Shown here in pieces: positions 11,201 through 22,298 of a stretch of DNA of 64,000 bases. The DNA comes from Anisodus tanguticus (taxonomy: Eukaryota; Streptophyta; Magnoliopsida; Solanales; Solanaceae): NCBI GenBank assembly GCA_034509755.1, contig CM067549.1, positions 42,359,305 through 42,423,304 on the forward strand, read 5' to 3'. The translations under genes and the position numbers were made by a program. The stretch's first letter is position 1; every line of letters starts with the position of its first letter. A model generated the notes under the pieces. The model saw only the letters and a program-made list of their open reading frames with translations. It was not told the origin of the DNA and searched no databases.

Positions 11201-11665
11201 TAATATTTAATAGTAGGAAGATTTGTGAGAAAAATGAGTTATTTATAGTTGGTAAATAGGGTTAAAATGTAAATATATTAACTTAGGGATTAAAAATATA
11301 TATTAAGGGGGTAGAGGGGTTTATGGGGTGGGGGGAGGGGCAAAAATGGTTGTTATAGCCATTGCACAACGACCAAAATCGAAATTTGGTCGTTGTTGCA
11401 ACGGTTATTTTTGCAAAGGGGGAGGGGGAGGGGGAGGGTCAGGATCGGGACTGGGTCAAGACAGGATGGGCCAGGGTTGGGATGGGGCGGGTCTGGTCAT
11501 GATCGAGACGGGCGGGACGAACCCAGGCCCCGTCCCGAGTTCGAACCCTGACCCCAGCAATTTTTTTTTTACTTTGGGGGATCAAGACATGAAAGGATGG
11601 GACGGGACGGATAGCGGGACGGGCTGGGTTGGGATCGGGCCGACCCGGTCCACTAGAAAACCTTA
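8245..11665 (-). mobile_element. hAT (Ac/Tip100-like) DNA transposon with complete ends, non-autonomous through decay
   Basis: The 3421-bp element is bounded by exact 8-bp duplications. Its terminal inverted repeats are imperfect: TAAGGGTGTCCAAC at the left and, on the reverse strand, TAAGGTTTTCTAGT at the right. Both subterminal regions (8262-8380 and 11420-11650) are dense in CGGGACGGG-type words, unlike the AT-rich interior. Such repeats are where hAT transposases bind. The interior codes on the minus strand for a BED-finger transposase (10998 to 8701) with many lesions. The intact ends mean it could still be moved by a related enzyme. Confidence 0.88.
8701..10998 (-). pseudogene. hAT transposase, multiply broken
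   Basis: The start is ATG at 10998 (MEGFKCLITGKG), followed by an Asp/Asn-rich N-terminus and then a frame change. A BED zinc finger lies at about 10539-10638: CKICKNVYKF then LPRHVQGEH, giving Cys-Cys-His-His. It is followed by a TGA at a likely Arg position. The frame 10498-10256 has the FSFLFSPDFIHYIRETYN block. The frame from 10183 begins ITSDIDRSTNGNDYLTVTCH and contains DNASSND, the RNase-H-like core. The hAT dimerisation domain is at 8982-8701 (LNIQTSSTTSERAFSARRFQ, then HRHSLAGDTLEIAVLFRDW). The order and content match Ac-like transposases of about 650-700 residues. At least two in-frame stops and several frameshifts make it inactive. Confidence 0.85.
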
Positions 11666-11673
11666 ATTAATAC
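11666..11673. repeat. Right 8-bp target-site duplication of the hAT element (attaatac)
   Basis: Exact copy of 8237-8244 after the right terminal inverted repeat, which marks the insertion point. Confidence 0.9.
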
Positions 11674-11797
11674 TATCAAGTTCCTTCTTAGTCTTTCATT
11701 AATAATTTCAATTAAGTTATAAATAAATAAGTAAAATTCATGATAACAAATTATAAAATAAAATCAGCGAAAATCTGTAATAAATAAGTTGTCAAAA

Positions 11798-14011
11798 TGT
11801 AGCAATGCCCATGAGAGTCAAATAACGACCTCAATCAAATACCCACAAAACAACGTCTATATATGGAGCCTTTAAGATGATAAAAGAAATAGTATAATTT
11901 TATGACGCAGCCTGAAAACTAATACTAATAAAATAAAGATAGAATGGCCATGACTAATCATGTGGGCTCACCGAATTGTCCCAAAAGCAGCAAGTTCTCC
12001 TAAATCGTAGGCGTATCATGAACCTGCTCTTCTTCATTACCTGACACATCATAAAAAATAACAATGATATGCCTGAATATTGGTACTAAGTGAGTGTCTT
12101 CGGGATAATAAATAAAATAAAATAATATAATATTAACCAGTGAATCAATGTAAGTAAAGCAGTTCGAAATCCAGAGATAAAACAGTTCACTAACTTAGAG
12201 AAATCATTAGTAGAAACCATTAAGAGAGAATTATATCACTTTCAATCCATCAGGCCATTTCTTAAGATTAAGTCTTCCATTTATGAACTTAAGATCAACT
12301 TCAAGTCACTCACGAACCACCACAATTATGGCAATACAAGCCAAGTCAATGAAGGAATAGTCATTAAGGTTTCCTAAAACCGCATAGAAGCATCACATCG
12401 GGGTTTTCACCCTCGATGGTTATCCTTCCTCTTGAATAGCTAGGCAAACCACATCGCTCGATGGTCACTCTTCCTACCGAATGACTAGACAAACCAAACT
12501 GAGGCTATTGGCCTTTAGTGGCCATTCCCCCCCCCCCCCCCCCCCCGAATGGCTAGGCAAACCACATTAGGATCCATAGTGACTACCCTTCCTACCGAGT
12601 AGCTACGCCAAACACAGTTAATAGAATGATGGCAAAATAGTTGAATCACAATCATAGCATAGAAGTCAAATCACTTATTATGAATTATGTTCATTATCCT
12701 GTTATTAGGGTACGTCAAACCATTTATGGGATTAGAAACCAAGTTCAAGTCATTAAATAAGTTTCAAGTTCAACAAACCCATTCATAAGGCAAAACACAT
12801 GAAATTTCCAAGCTTCCAAATATCAAGTTCAATACGTCCCTTATCGGGGTAAATCACGTTCAAAGTTTATAGCTTTATACACAAGTTTTAATAATCCTTC
12901 GATAGGAGAAATCACGAATACATATATAGATGATAATACACTTAAGACTTCATGAGGGCTTGACCCACACGCACATGAAATCTTGCCTAAAAAAACCCCT
13001 TTTAAACGTTGAAAAGTATGCTAGAAAAGAGACATACTTATAATCCCACTAATATGCTATCAAATGGAATATCCAAGGTTCAACAATCACTCTATAATGG
13101 ATTTAGATGAGAAATATTAATACTTTATTCAATTCTACGAGTTTTCACACTAATTCAAAATCTAGTGCTTTTTCCAAGCCTTAGAACTTATTCTTGAACC
13201 TCATAAGAATCATTCGTGGATCCTAATCCCGTAATATACTTTATAATAGCCTAATAATCTTCAATAACATCAAAAAAGTCAGAGCTCTTACCTTTTAGAT
13301 GAAATCCCACACACCCCTTCTTCTTCCTTGAGTTTTCAAGAATCCAGGATTTGGGAAGATGAACTAGTGTCAAAAAAAGATTGAATTCGGTGTATAATTG
13401 ATATGGATGGATTAGGAACTCACCTTAGGGTTTGAGAGAAGTCTCTAGGGTTATTTTCCTCTAAACGTTCATCCAAAACGAAGTGGGGAAAAGTTATGAC
13501 GAAGTTTTAAGCTTATAAAATTCAGAACCATCAAAACAGGTCGTGCCATGGCCGTGTGTCGCACATCCATAGCACAAACGGGGGTTGCACTCTTCTTGTG
13601 CGTCACACAACCATCGCATGTGCCTTTGACAGTGAGATCCAGAGACACGATTTTGGCGCGATGCTCGTGCGACATGCGAGGGCTCTGATGCTCGGTAAAA
13701 CAGGCATAACGCCTAGCAAAGAGCTTAGATTGATCTCCACAATATATGGTTGGAAAGGTATTTCAATGGCCTACAACTTTCATGTTATGAGTTTTCTCAG
13801 ATTCCCAATGTAACTACCCTAAGACTGGCATGCGTGAAACTACCTCAGACTTAGATAAATTTAAGAACTTTTACGAACTCCCTTATTTGGTTTGACTTCA
13901 AAACAACCATCTATCACCCGAATTCATACTGAAGGGATTCACATAATTAAAATGACACATCAACACTCATTTAATTCATTCACACCTAACTCGTATTTAT
14001 GAAATGTTACA
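11798..14011 (-). repeat. Divergent Ty3/gypsy LTR, solo or remnant
   Basis: The layout is the same as the chromovirus LTR at 46194. From left to right there is a TGT-type opening (tgtagcaatgccc), a 'taccttttag' block (13288), tandemly arranged GC-rich units (12400-12610) and a closing TTACA at 14011. On the minus strand it would open TGTAACATTTCATAAATACG. The flanking pentamers do not match, so it may be truncated or older than its TSD. No internal gag-pol is attached. The left border is the less certain one. Confidence 0.5.
12395..12615. repeat. Tandem units of about 65-75 bp with a 20-base C run
   Basis: Four degenerate units share the words 'ttcctaccga(a/g)t', 'gctaggcaaacc' and 'gatggt(t)a/cac'. 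The third carries an uninterrupted run of 20 C at 12527-12546, bracketed by ggccatt and gaatggc. The units lie in the same relative place as the 'cgtaacccggccc' tandem repeats of the 46-57 kb LTRs. Confidence 0.6.
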
Positions 14012-14184
14012 GTGGCAATTTTTAGTGAGGTGTCAATGCCACCGTGGCCATCTGTTAGGTGCTGAGGGTAAATTTATATACTTCATTAACAGTAGGGACG
14101 TGGGCTTGTAGTATAAGTTACTAAGGGTAAATATAAACCTTTTCTTAAAGTACAGGGGTAGATCTGGCCCTCTTCCCTTGTATT

Positions 14185-14619
14185 TATTATGAGGTGTTTG
14201 TTATGATTTTCTTATCTTCTTATCCTAAAAAAATATATAATTTTTTCGTGTTAGGCTTTGACGAAAAAGGTTTGAACTTCTATAAATGGAGAATTTTTTC
14301 TTCTCACTTGACAGTATCCACAATGTAGTCCTAAGTGCTTTGAGAGTCTTACTTAGGGGTGTGAGACACAAGTCTTACCCTGTCACTTGTGTGAAGCTCT
14401 TTTTTCAGCGTGAATTTCGTGAGATTTTCTCTCTCAATATCTTGTACTCTCTTTATATAGTGCAAAAATCATCTCCGTCTGTGGATACAGGCCGATTGAT
14501 TGAACTACGTTAAATATTGTGTCTCTCTTGGTATATCTCTCTTTTGTTGTTTGTTTTATAGTCTTTTGAGGTTTGTTTTGTTAGCTTCCACATGACACCT
14601 GATTATTTCGATACTAACA
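14185..14619 (+). repeat. Probable solo LTR of a copia-type element
   Basis: The interval of 435 bp is flanked by the pentamer gtatt (14180-14184 and 14620-14624). It contains a TATA-like ctataaatgg (about 14279) followed by a pyrimidine-rich leader, and it ends ACTAACA. The opening reads TATTATG rather than TG, which would need one G-to-A change. No coding sequence is attached. Confidence 0.45.
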
Positions 14620-14624
14620 GTATT

Positions 14625-15480
14625 AGGGAAGGATCACATTCATAAAATTATGCACATCTACCCTTGGCACAAGGGGGAGCTAGAGTATAGCTTACATGTT
14701 TGGTCGTACTAGTAATTTGGTCCATCTAGTATATTTGTCTAGAAATTCATTACATATATAAAAATTATTAATTTGAAACCTAATAATTAATATAAAATAA
14801 CTAAATTCTTAATTTCGTAACTTTAAATTCTGCTTGACATTTAGTTTATATTACAATCATGTCCTATCACTAAGCAGTAAGTGCCACTGCCTCTTTACTT
14901 GGGCAACAGAGCATGTGGGATTTCTGATAAGAAGTTCAAGGATTCATGTACCATGATAGTTGCACTATTGAATCAAGTCGTTGGTTCAGGACAAAGTTAT
15001 TACGATATTGTAGTTTTAGTATTATAATTTTTGAACTAATTTATTCCACTCTTTAGATGGAATAAAATAATATCAAGTTTGAAATATATTTATTCTGAAA
15101 TTAATTATATCGTCAATCAAATAAAATATAATTAAATCTAATTTTAAACTTAATTCAAGAATATCTCACCTTATTCCATGAATCAAACGCTCCTTTAATA
15201 TCTTAGATATTCTTAACTAAGTCAACCATGCCTTTTTCTTTCCTTCTGCACATCTCTCTTCAAAGAATCCACACAATAACATGGTCTTTGTGGAAGTGGC
15301 TATGTTACTTTGTGGCCAGAACTAATTTAAATTATATAATGATGATGTTGTTGCATTGCAATTTTTTTCTGAAGGTGATGTTAGTTAAGAGGTCTATTAA
15401 AAAATAAAGAGAGTTAAGTTGAAAATTAGCATGAAGAACAACGTGTGAACCCTAATCCAAGTTCCAAAGATATAAACGAC
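14625..15480. repeat. Copy A of a diverged direct duplication, non-coding
   Basis: Blocks shared in the same order with copy B (16297-17323) are aaggatcaca near 14626, catgtgggatttctgataag near 14912, and aacatggtctttgtggaagt near 15281, then tggctatgtta, and gatgttgttgcat near 15343. Copy A has an extra AT-rich stretch at about 15000-15190. There are no open frames of note. Confidence 0.6.
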
Positions 15481-15621
15481 ACATTCTATGAGGAATTTAG
15501 TCTTGACTCCTAAATGAAAAATTATAGCTCTTGCAGTCTAGTTTTCTTTAATTCAGATAGTTCATCCTTTATATAATTTTTTTTGTTAAAGAGAGGATAA
15601 TATTTACTCTATTAATTAGTA

Positions 15622-15884
15622 CTCTCTGTTCCAATTTAAGTGACAATTTTTGTTTTTCGAGATTCAAACTGCATGAATTTTGACCAACATTTTAAAATAT
15701 TTTTGTTCACCAAATTGATTTGAGAAAAGTTGTAAATTATAATATTTTTCATGTAATTTTCAATTATATAAATTTTAATCTTAAAATATCAAATTAATCT
15801 AATCCATTTTAGCTTTAACGTTTAGCCAAATTAATTCTCGAAAAGTGAAAAAATAAAGTGTCACATAAATTAGGAGAGAGAGAG
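15622..15884. mobile_element. Stowaway-like MITE (Tc1/mariner type), 263 bp
   Basis: The ends are inverted: CTCTCTGTTCCAATTTAAGT at the left, and CTCTCTCTCCTAATTTATGT on the reverse strand of the right end. TA dinucleotides flank both sides (15620-15621 and 15885-15886). The AT-rich interior has no coding capacity. The termini match the familiar Solanaceae MITE consensus. Confidence 0.75.
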
Positions 15885-16296
15885 TAATAAGAGCCATTAG
15901 TGTGTGCTATTAAGAGCACATAAGTTACCTGTCCGTCCAAATAGTTACATGAAATAGATGAAGTATGTCTAAAAATATATGTTCTCTCCTCATCTGCTTT
16001 TACCTGTTCTATCGAACCTAACGATGAAACTGGCAGATACACAACAACATTAAATTTGGTCTTTTTAATTTTTTCCTTAGTTAAAGAATCCGCAATTGCA
16101 TTTATATACAAACTTTGCGTTTAATCAAATAGATTCACATAAATTTTAACCGGGAATAAGTTAACTACAACGTTTATAAATTTAGTGAATCTGTCTATAC
16201 GTAAAATGCTTAAATAGTATCGTCAGAAATATAATTTGAAAAATTAAGGACAAGGGATCCCACCTATTTCGTGGCCTCCAACTTTGTTACAACTTA
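15885..16296. other. AT-rich spacer, nothing recognised
   Basis: The longest open frame here (16111 to 15815, minus) reads into the MITE and lacks similarity or a plausible context, so I do not call it. No RNA gene or element end was seen. Confidence 0.3.
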
Positions 16297-17323
16297 CAAC
16301 GGTGGAGGATCACATCCATGAATTTGTGCACACAACTAACATTTAACTAGCATAAATTTAAAGTAAAAATTTTTGCTAAGGGTGTTCAAAATTTAATATA
16401 CATGTATAAAAAGTGATTTTTTTCCTGTATAATTTTCTATATATAAAATATGATTTTTGAGAAAAGGTGTTCAACTGACCACCTTTCACATCACGTGGCT
16501 ACGCCACTGATGATTTAACCTTTGTATATTTCCATAATTTCCTATCACTATGTCTATAAGTAGTGAAATGCCAGTGCCCATTAACTTAGGCTCCACACAC
16601 AATGCATGCATGTGGGATTTTTGATAAGGAGTTCAAGGATCCACGGACACGACAGTTGTACTATTCGATCATCCGCTCTAATTGTCTTTCTTTGATTTTG
16701 ACAATGCTTTTTAAAAGTCAACTATGTTCTTTTTCTTTTGATTCATCGTCTCTTCAAATAATCCATAGACTAACATGGTGGAAGTGGCTATGTTGCTTTG
16801 GAGCCACGAAAAAATATAAATTAAATTGTGTGCTTTTTTTTTTCTCCTTTAACGACACAAAAAAGATTAAAATGACAAGGCTGCTTCATGTTGGAAGTTG
16901 GAACTGATTTGGTGGATAAAAAACCAGAACCTTTTTCCGTCGAAAGTAATAAAATTTCTATGCGAAATAGTATGTTTGAATGGGTAACAGTCGTAAATTT
17001 TCATAACATATTTTCAAATGTCATTTTGAAATGAAGGGTCAAAATGTGTCGTGATTGAAAATTTATTTTCAATAGAAGTTTCTTTCATGTATGTGTGTGG
17101 GAGAACGAACACATATATTTAAACTACTTAAGAATCATATTTCTTAATTGTATTGTGCCTTCAAGGATATTGTGCTGGATTAGCGATCCAATGTATAAGA
17201 TTCTGACCGTTGAGCGTATAGTACTACTCATTATGAACATGTTACGCTGATGTTGTTGCATGAATTTTTTTTGCTGATGTGATTTGAGCTAACCACAAGA
17301 ACAAAAATGTGACACAATTAAAA
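16297..17323. repeat. Copy B of the diverged direct duplication, non-coding
   Basis: It matches copy A block by block: gaggatcaca near 16303, catgtgggatttttgataag near 16608, aacatggtggaagtggctat near 16772, and gatgttgttgcatg near 17250. It has about 400 bp more than A between the last two blocks. The copia and MITE insertions in and beside copy A post-date the duplication or hit only that copy. Confidence 0.6.
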
Positions 17324-17573
17324 CACTACTAGAAACAACGTTTTTTCTCACCCATATTCAGTGAAACATTTGTGCTATAAAACTTGATTTTTCCACCTCA
17401 TTCTTACCAAACCAACTGGGAAAACGCATGGTGAAAAACAGATTCTCACTGAAAAGCCGGGAAACATCGTAATTTTTCTATGTGAAAATATTACTATTTA
17501 GATTTTTTCCATCTACATTCAGTGAAAATAGTCACTGAATATTTTTCAGTGAAAAATCAGTAAGAAAGTAGAA

Positions 17574-17577
<4 letters not shown>
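17324..17577. mobile_element. Terminal region of a CACTA (En/Spm) transposon
   Basis: It begins CACTACTAGAAAC, the hallmark CACTA terminal inverted repeat. Within 250 bp follow several subterminal repeats of the form cagtgaaa or tcactgaa in both orientations (for example near 17361, 17447, 17520, 17533 and 17548). The opposite end (TTTCTAGTAGTG) is not seen before the next recognisable feature, so the element is truncated, apparently at the (TA)n run. Confidence 0.7.

Positions 17578-17608
<31 letters not shown>
17578..17608. repeat. (TA)n microsatellite
   Basis: An uninterrupted TA dinucleotide run at the broken inner side of the CACTA fragment. Confidence 0.9.
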
Positions 17609-17610
<2 letters not shown>

Positions 17611-18035
17611 TAGATCACGTTAGAAATTAGGTGTTATTATACAAGTAGATTTCATAAAGAATTAAAATTCTTAGTATTATCTTCTATCTTGTCCCCTCAA
17701 TCTGTAAAGGGAAATGTACATACAAATTGTTCTTACCAGTTCTATTTTCATCCAGACTCGTTAATTTCGAGAGATCTCTTTCAAAATTTTGCATAAAATT
17801 TATACGCATAGATCTCTCCTAGAACTCTAAGGATTGCTATTCTTACATGAACTGATAAACATTTACTAGGATTTTTAGAACATGATGCACCATAAAAAAA
17901 TATATTAAGTGGTAATTGATCCCTAGTCCTCTAGGTATAATTTAACTTTCAACCAAGTGCATCATTAAACCTTCTTATAGCATGGGTTCCATCAGATAAT
18001 ATAATACTAATTTTAGAAAATATATACATAAAATA
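17609..18035. other. Unclassified AT-rich DNA
   Basis: I see no gene, RNA gene or element terminus in this stretch. It could be the interior of the truncated CACTA element, but nothing shows this. Confidence 0.3.
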
Positions 18036-18322
18036 CTCCCTCTGTCCATTTTTACTTGTCACAATTTTGACTTGATACGTCTATTAAGGAGCCAAAAATA
18101 GAATGATAATTTTACTATATCACCCCTAATTATTGCTAAGTAACCTAATGACTGAAATAAATAAAACATACATGAAAAATTGTGCAACCACAAAAATTTC
18201 TTTGAACTTGTCAACCGAATAATAAATGATAAGGGTAAAATAGGTATGAAGTGGTAAATTATATTTTGATTTTCTAAAGTGAACAAGTAAAATTGGATAA
18301 CTATTTTAATATATTGGAGAAG
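18036..18322. mobile_element. Second Stowaway-like MITE, 287 bp
   Basis: The left end CTCCCTCTGTCCATTTTTAC is the classic Stowaway terminus, preceded by TA (18034-18035). At the right, acaagtaaaattgg (about 18283) repeats it in inverted orientation, and the element ends before TA at 18323-18324. The right terminal repeat is disrupted by about 25 bp of AT-rich sequence, so the right border is less certain. Confidence 0.6.
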
Positions 18323-19292
18323 TAAAATGAAGGGGTACCTAATTTTATGGGGAGAACATGAGTTTACCCCAAATTTATTACATAAATTGGCTCGTGCTTA
18401 TCCACATATCATCATTGTCTAGTCAGCCGAAAACACAATATTCAACCAGGTTGGCGCAATTGCAATATAATTAATCAATTTCTTCATTATAATTATGACT
18501 AAATATAAATATAATTGTATGTTAATCATCAAAACATTTCATCAATCAACAAGTTTGGAAAAGAGAAACTTACCACCTTTTTTGTCTTACAGGTAGTTTA
18601 ATTTATTATTCTTTATCCCTAAAACATTGAAGCAAATTACAACTTACTCCTACATAATTGAATCCAGCAATTTGGTGCTTATTACTAGCCACAAGAGTAT
18701 TACTCCATCTTAATACAGCAATATTCAACTTGAAAATAGAAATAACAATGCTCTTAACGAAGTGGGAACCAGCCAAACACTAAGACTTTAATGTACGAGG
18801 AATCTATATAATCTCTTACAAAATGACTAGTAGTAGCACACACTAGGAAAATATAACCTATTTTGTTCCAAGTTGTCTATAACATGTAACGTTGTTGTTA
18901 CTTTTCTCATCAACAAGAAGTACAATCAACTACTAATATATATGTATATGATGGTGATAACCATTGTCTTCATCGATCTGTCTTCAACAAAAGTACATCT
19001 CGTTATAGTATACGAGGAAATTGATTAGTCCTTTAATTAATAAACTGTTACTTTGCTAAAGATAGGCCTGAAAGGTACCAATCATAATAACATTATGTAG
19101 AAACAAGATAACATTTGATCCAATAGGAGAGTAATCTCTCAAGATTTCCTACCAAATGGGGACTTGTTTAATACTAAGAAGCATAATCGAGGATTTGATT
19201 TTGTGAACAAAATCAAGAGGATTACTTACAAAAAATAAATAAAAAGTAAGAGGATGTCATAGAAAAACACAAAAGGTAACCAATGGAAGGGA
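18323..19292. other. Non-coding host DNA, nothing recognised
   Basis: AT-rich sequence without credible open frames, RNA genes or element ends on either strand. Confidence 0.3.
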
Positions 19293-19297
19293 AGATA

Positions 19298-20162
19298 TGT
19301 TGGTATAATGAACCTGGATTGTAGGTAACAATAACGGGTTAAAGTGTAGTCGAAAGGTTAAATAAGAAGAACGATGAGTCGAGTGATGACTCTCTGTCTT
19401 TAAGACAAAAATGCTCTGTATAAATGCTTTTACGGTATTGGACAATAGTCACCCAAGATAAAACAACAACTAATCAATTGTACAAAGCAAATACAATTGA
19501 TCCTAGCGAAGACAATGAATAAGAACAGATTGCTGAAGAAAGAGAGCAGGAAATATTTTCTGCCTGCTTTCTGTGTTTTCTTTTCTGTGTGTATGTTCTT
19601 GACAAAGAACAGAACAGAAAGATAAACTAGTTTTAGTTGTGTTCTTCCTGTGCCTTTCTGTTCCGTAGTATCCATTTTGTTTGAACTGAAGTGTTCAATA
19701 TATAGCCAAAAAAGGGAGGCCAGAAGTCATAGGGAGGCAAAACATCTTGTAACTGTTGGGCTTTATTGCTTTGTAACGTTTGTAACGTTTTGAGCAATTA
19801 TGCAGTCAACCGTTACGTCTGTTGGTTTTAGAACTATTGTAACATTCCGAGACATTCAGGGATAACCCTTACTCGAACTTAGAGTTTATATATTGCATAA
19901 ACTCTCATTCTTTTATCAATGAGGGAGAATTGTCATTTTGGCCAAAGACCCTCCATCTTTTTATGTCTCAAATACCTTACTTTTTGTACTAATATCTCTT
20001 TCATTTCTTAACGAAATTTGACGATACTTGGCACTAACATTATCTACTCACTTAGTAGATTAGGCATGTGCGAAGAAACTATGTTTCCGATATGCGGGGC
20101 CCACGTGTTTAAGTCATCAAAGATGGGATAAACTCAATCTCACATTAGTAAAATTTCCAACA
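19298..20162 (-). repeat. 3' LTR of the deleted Tork copia (865 bp)
   Basis: On the minus strand it runs TGTTGGAAATTTTACTAATG to CCAACA, preceded by the purine-rich agaggggat tract. It contains a G-box CACGTG (20102-20107) in its U3. It is homologous over its first about 290 bp to the other Tork LTRs of the window. Confidence 0.85.
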
Positions 20163-20744
20163 ATCCCCTCTGGAAAGAGAATTGGTGGACAGAACGTGCC
20201 AAAGTTTCAACAATCTTTCAGCGGAAAAGATATTGCATCAGGAAAGGTAGCTTACGACTTTGAACCTTTCTTAGTTGATTACCATCGGTTTTACTTAATG
20301 TGCGGTGAATGTGATGTCTTGAACCGTCAGTGTTTAGTGTAAACCAAGACAACGATATCAACACAATAACTCTCCATATTCATTTCTTCTTATTGTTTTG
20401 TCCGTTGTGTCCATGGACAACTCTTGGATCTTAAGTGCGTTCATTTGAAGCGGCCTTTCTTCGCACTTAAATAGGTGATCTCCTATAAGGTATAAATCTA
20501 CCCCACTCGCAAGTGTTAGGAATCATTAAAAGTTTCAGGAACTTATCCTTTACCCATCATGCATGTAGCACTTAATGTCTATCGCGGGAACGACTTTGGA
20601 GTTATCTTTCTTTGAAGAATGATAATCTGAAGTGCTTTTACTTCAAGTGAAGCGCTAAACTGAACCTATATAGCTTAGTTTTCCCATTGAACCAAATTCT
20701 TGGGATCTCCAATCAGTAAGGTTGGGTTACCACCATAAAAATTC
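20163..20744 (-). other. 3' untranslated region and polypurine tract of the Tork element
   Basis: Non-coding. It is the counterpart of 36140-36782 in the plus-strand Tork copy, sharing blocks such as 'gcgataga/tctatcgc' and 'caaatgaacgca'. The purine tract abuts the LTR. Confidence 0.65.
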
Positions 20745-22018
20745 TTATTGTATGGGTTTTAAGCCCATCCCCCTAGACAAGCAGAATATTTGATCTTTGG
20801 GTAGACCTTTAGTTAGCGGATCTGCTAAGTTATCCTTTGATTTGACGTAATCAATGAAAATAATACCTGTAGTGATCAACTGCCTAACGAACTTATGCTT
20901 ACGACGAATATGTCTAGACTTGTTGTTGTACATATTACTTCGTGCTCTTCCTAAAACTGATTGGCTGTCACATTGAATCATCACCAAGGCACGGGTTTAT
21001 CCCAACGAGGGATACCCTCTAAGAAGTCGTGAATCCACTCTGCTTCTTCTCATGCTTTGTCCAAATCGATAAACTCTGATACGGGTGCACCACGATTTTT
21101 ATTAACTATATGATACATATCCATTGGTGACTTCATAGGGGGACTGTCAAATGCATCAAATTTTCTCAAAACATCTTCAATGTAATGAGATTGAGATAAG
21201 ACCAGCCCGCCAGATGTCTTAGAAATCTTAATTCCTAAGATCACCTCTGCGATATCCATATCTTTCATCTGGAAACACTATTTCAACATATTCTTGGTTT
21301 CCAGGATCAACTTAAGACTACTTCCGGTGATGAGCATGTCATCTATGTAAAGGCATATCATGACAAACGATTCATAGTTCCCTTTGATATAGATACATTT
21401 ATCACATTCATTAATGGAGAAACCTTTTGATAATATAGTATTATCAATTTTTTTCATGACATTGTTTCGGCGCTTGTTTGAGTCCGTACAGAGACTTAAC
21501 AAGATGACATACTTTCTTTTCATGATCTGGAATCACATACCCTTCGGGTTGTTCCATGTATATTTCCTCTTCCAAATCTCCATTTAGGAAAGTTGTCTTA
21601 ACATCCATTTGGTGTATTTCAAGGTCACGCAAAGCTGCTATGGCTATGAATACCATTATGGACGTTAATCTAGACACAGGTGAGTATGTGTCGAAGTAAT
21701 TGAGGCCTTCCTTTTGACTATAGCCTTTGACTACCTGTTGGGCCTTATACTTGTAAATAGTTCCATCTGCTTTGTATTTCTATTGAGTATCCACTTACAA
21801 CCCAAAGGCTTGCTTCCCGGAGGAGGATCAACCATTTCCCATGTATGGTTCTGTATGATGGAATCTATTTCACTTTCTATAGCTTCTTTCCAAAGCGGTG
21901 CTTCTGGAGTTGACAATGCTTTTTTAATTGTCCTCGGTTCATTTTCAACAACATAGGTTAGAAAGTCTGGACCAAAAGTTTTATTCTTTTTGGCCCTCTT
22001 GCTCTGTCTTGGTTCCAC
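20745..22018 (-). pseudogene. Reverse transcriptase and RNase H remnant of the Tork copia
   Basis: On the minus strand from 22018, EPRQSKRAKKNKTF and EAPLWKEAIESEIDSI open the RT region. DLEIHQMDVKTTFLNGDLEE and LVKSLYGLKQAPKQ follow, and after a frame change CLYIDDMLITGSS carries the catalytic YIDD. ILGIKISKTSGGLVLSQSHY and SPMDMYHI come next. A deletion then joins the connection region to the RNase H tail (QCDSQSVL, SRHIRRKHKFVRQLI, NLADPLTKGL), losing most RNase H residues. At least three frame breaks are visible. Tork lineage is inferred from the NLADPLTKGL...SRGMGL ending. Confidence 0.8.
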
Positions 22019-22212
22019 CTCTAAGATTGTGACAGGCTCAACACAGTAAGATAGAACAACATCTTTAGTCTCCTTCTCTTGTTGTAATTGGTATCCAGAA
22101 CCTTACCTTGGTGTTTGCTTTGGAAACTGTCAGAAGCAGGAATTACAATATTTCCTTGAGCAGCGCCAGAGACAACAACATTTGCTTGAGCGGCGCTAGA
22201 GGCAGTCATACG
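22019..22212 (-). pseudogene. gag N-terminal fragment of the Tork copia
   Basis: Minus-strand translation gives SFQSKHQGKVLDTNYNKRRR and LKMLFYLTVLSLSQS, the diverged counterpart of the gag start seen at 40991 (SFQSERLEKFMGTNFKRWQQ). It stops after about 60 residues and is followed within 4 bp by the RT region. This defines the internal deletion. Confidence 0.65.
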
Positions 22213-22215
<3 letters not shown>

Positions 22216-22281
<66 letters not shown>

Positions 22282-22298
22282 TGTGTGTGTGTATGTGC
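22216..22298. repeat. Compound microsatellite (TA)n(GT)n
   Basis: About 33 bases of TA followed by about 48 of GT with two 'at' interruptions. It lies between the gag fragment and the LTR of the Tork element, so it expanded inside the element's leader. Confidence 0.9.

Noticed and set aside
11328..11666. Gly-rich open frame of 112 codons
   Set aside because: Same cause at the other subterminal end of the hAT element.
13469..13813. Overlapping open frames in both directions
   Set aside because: They lie inside a gypsy LTR remnant and show no similarity or codon pattern of a gene.
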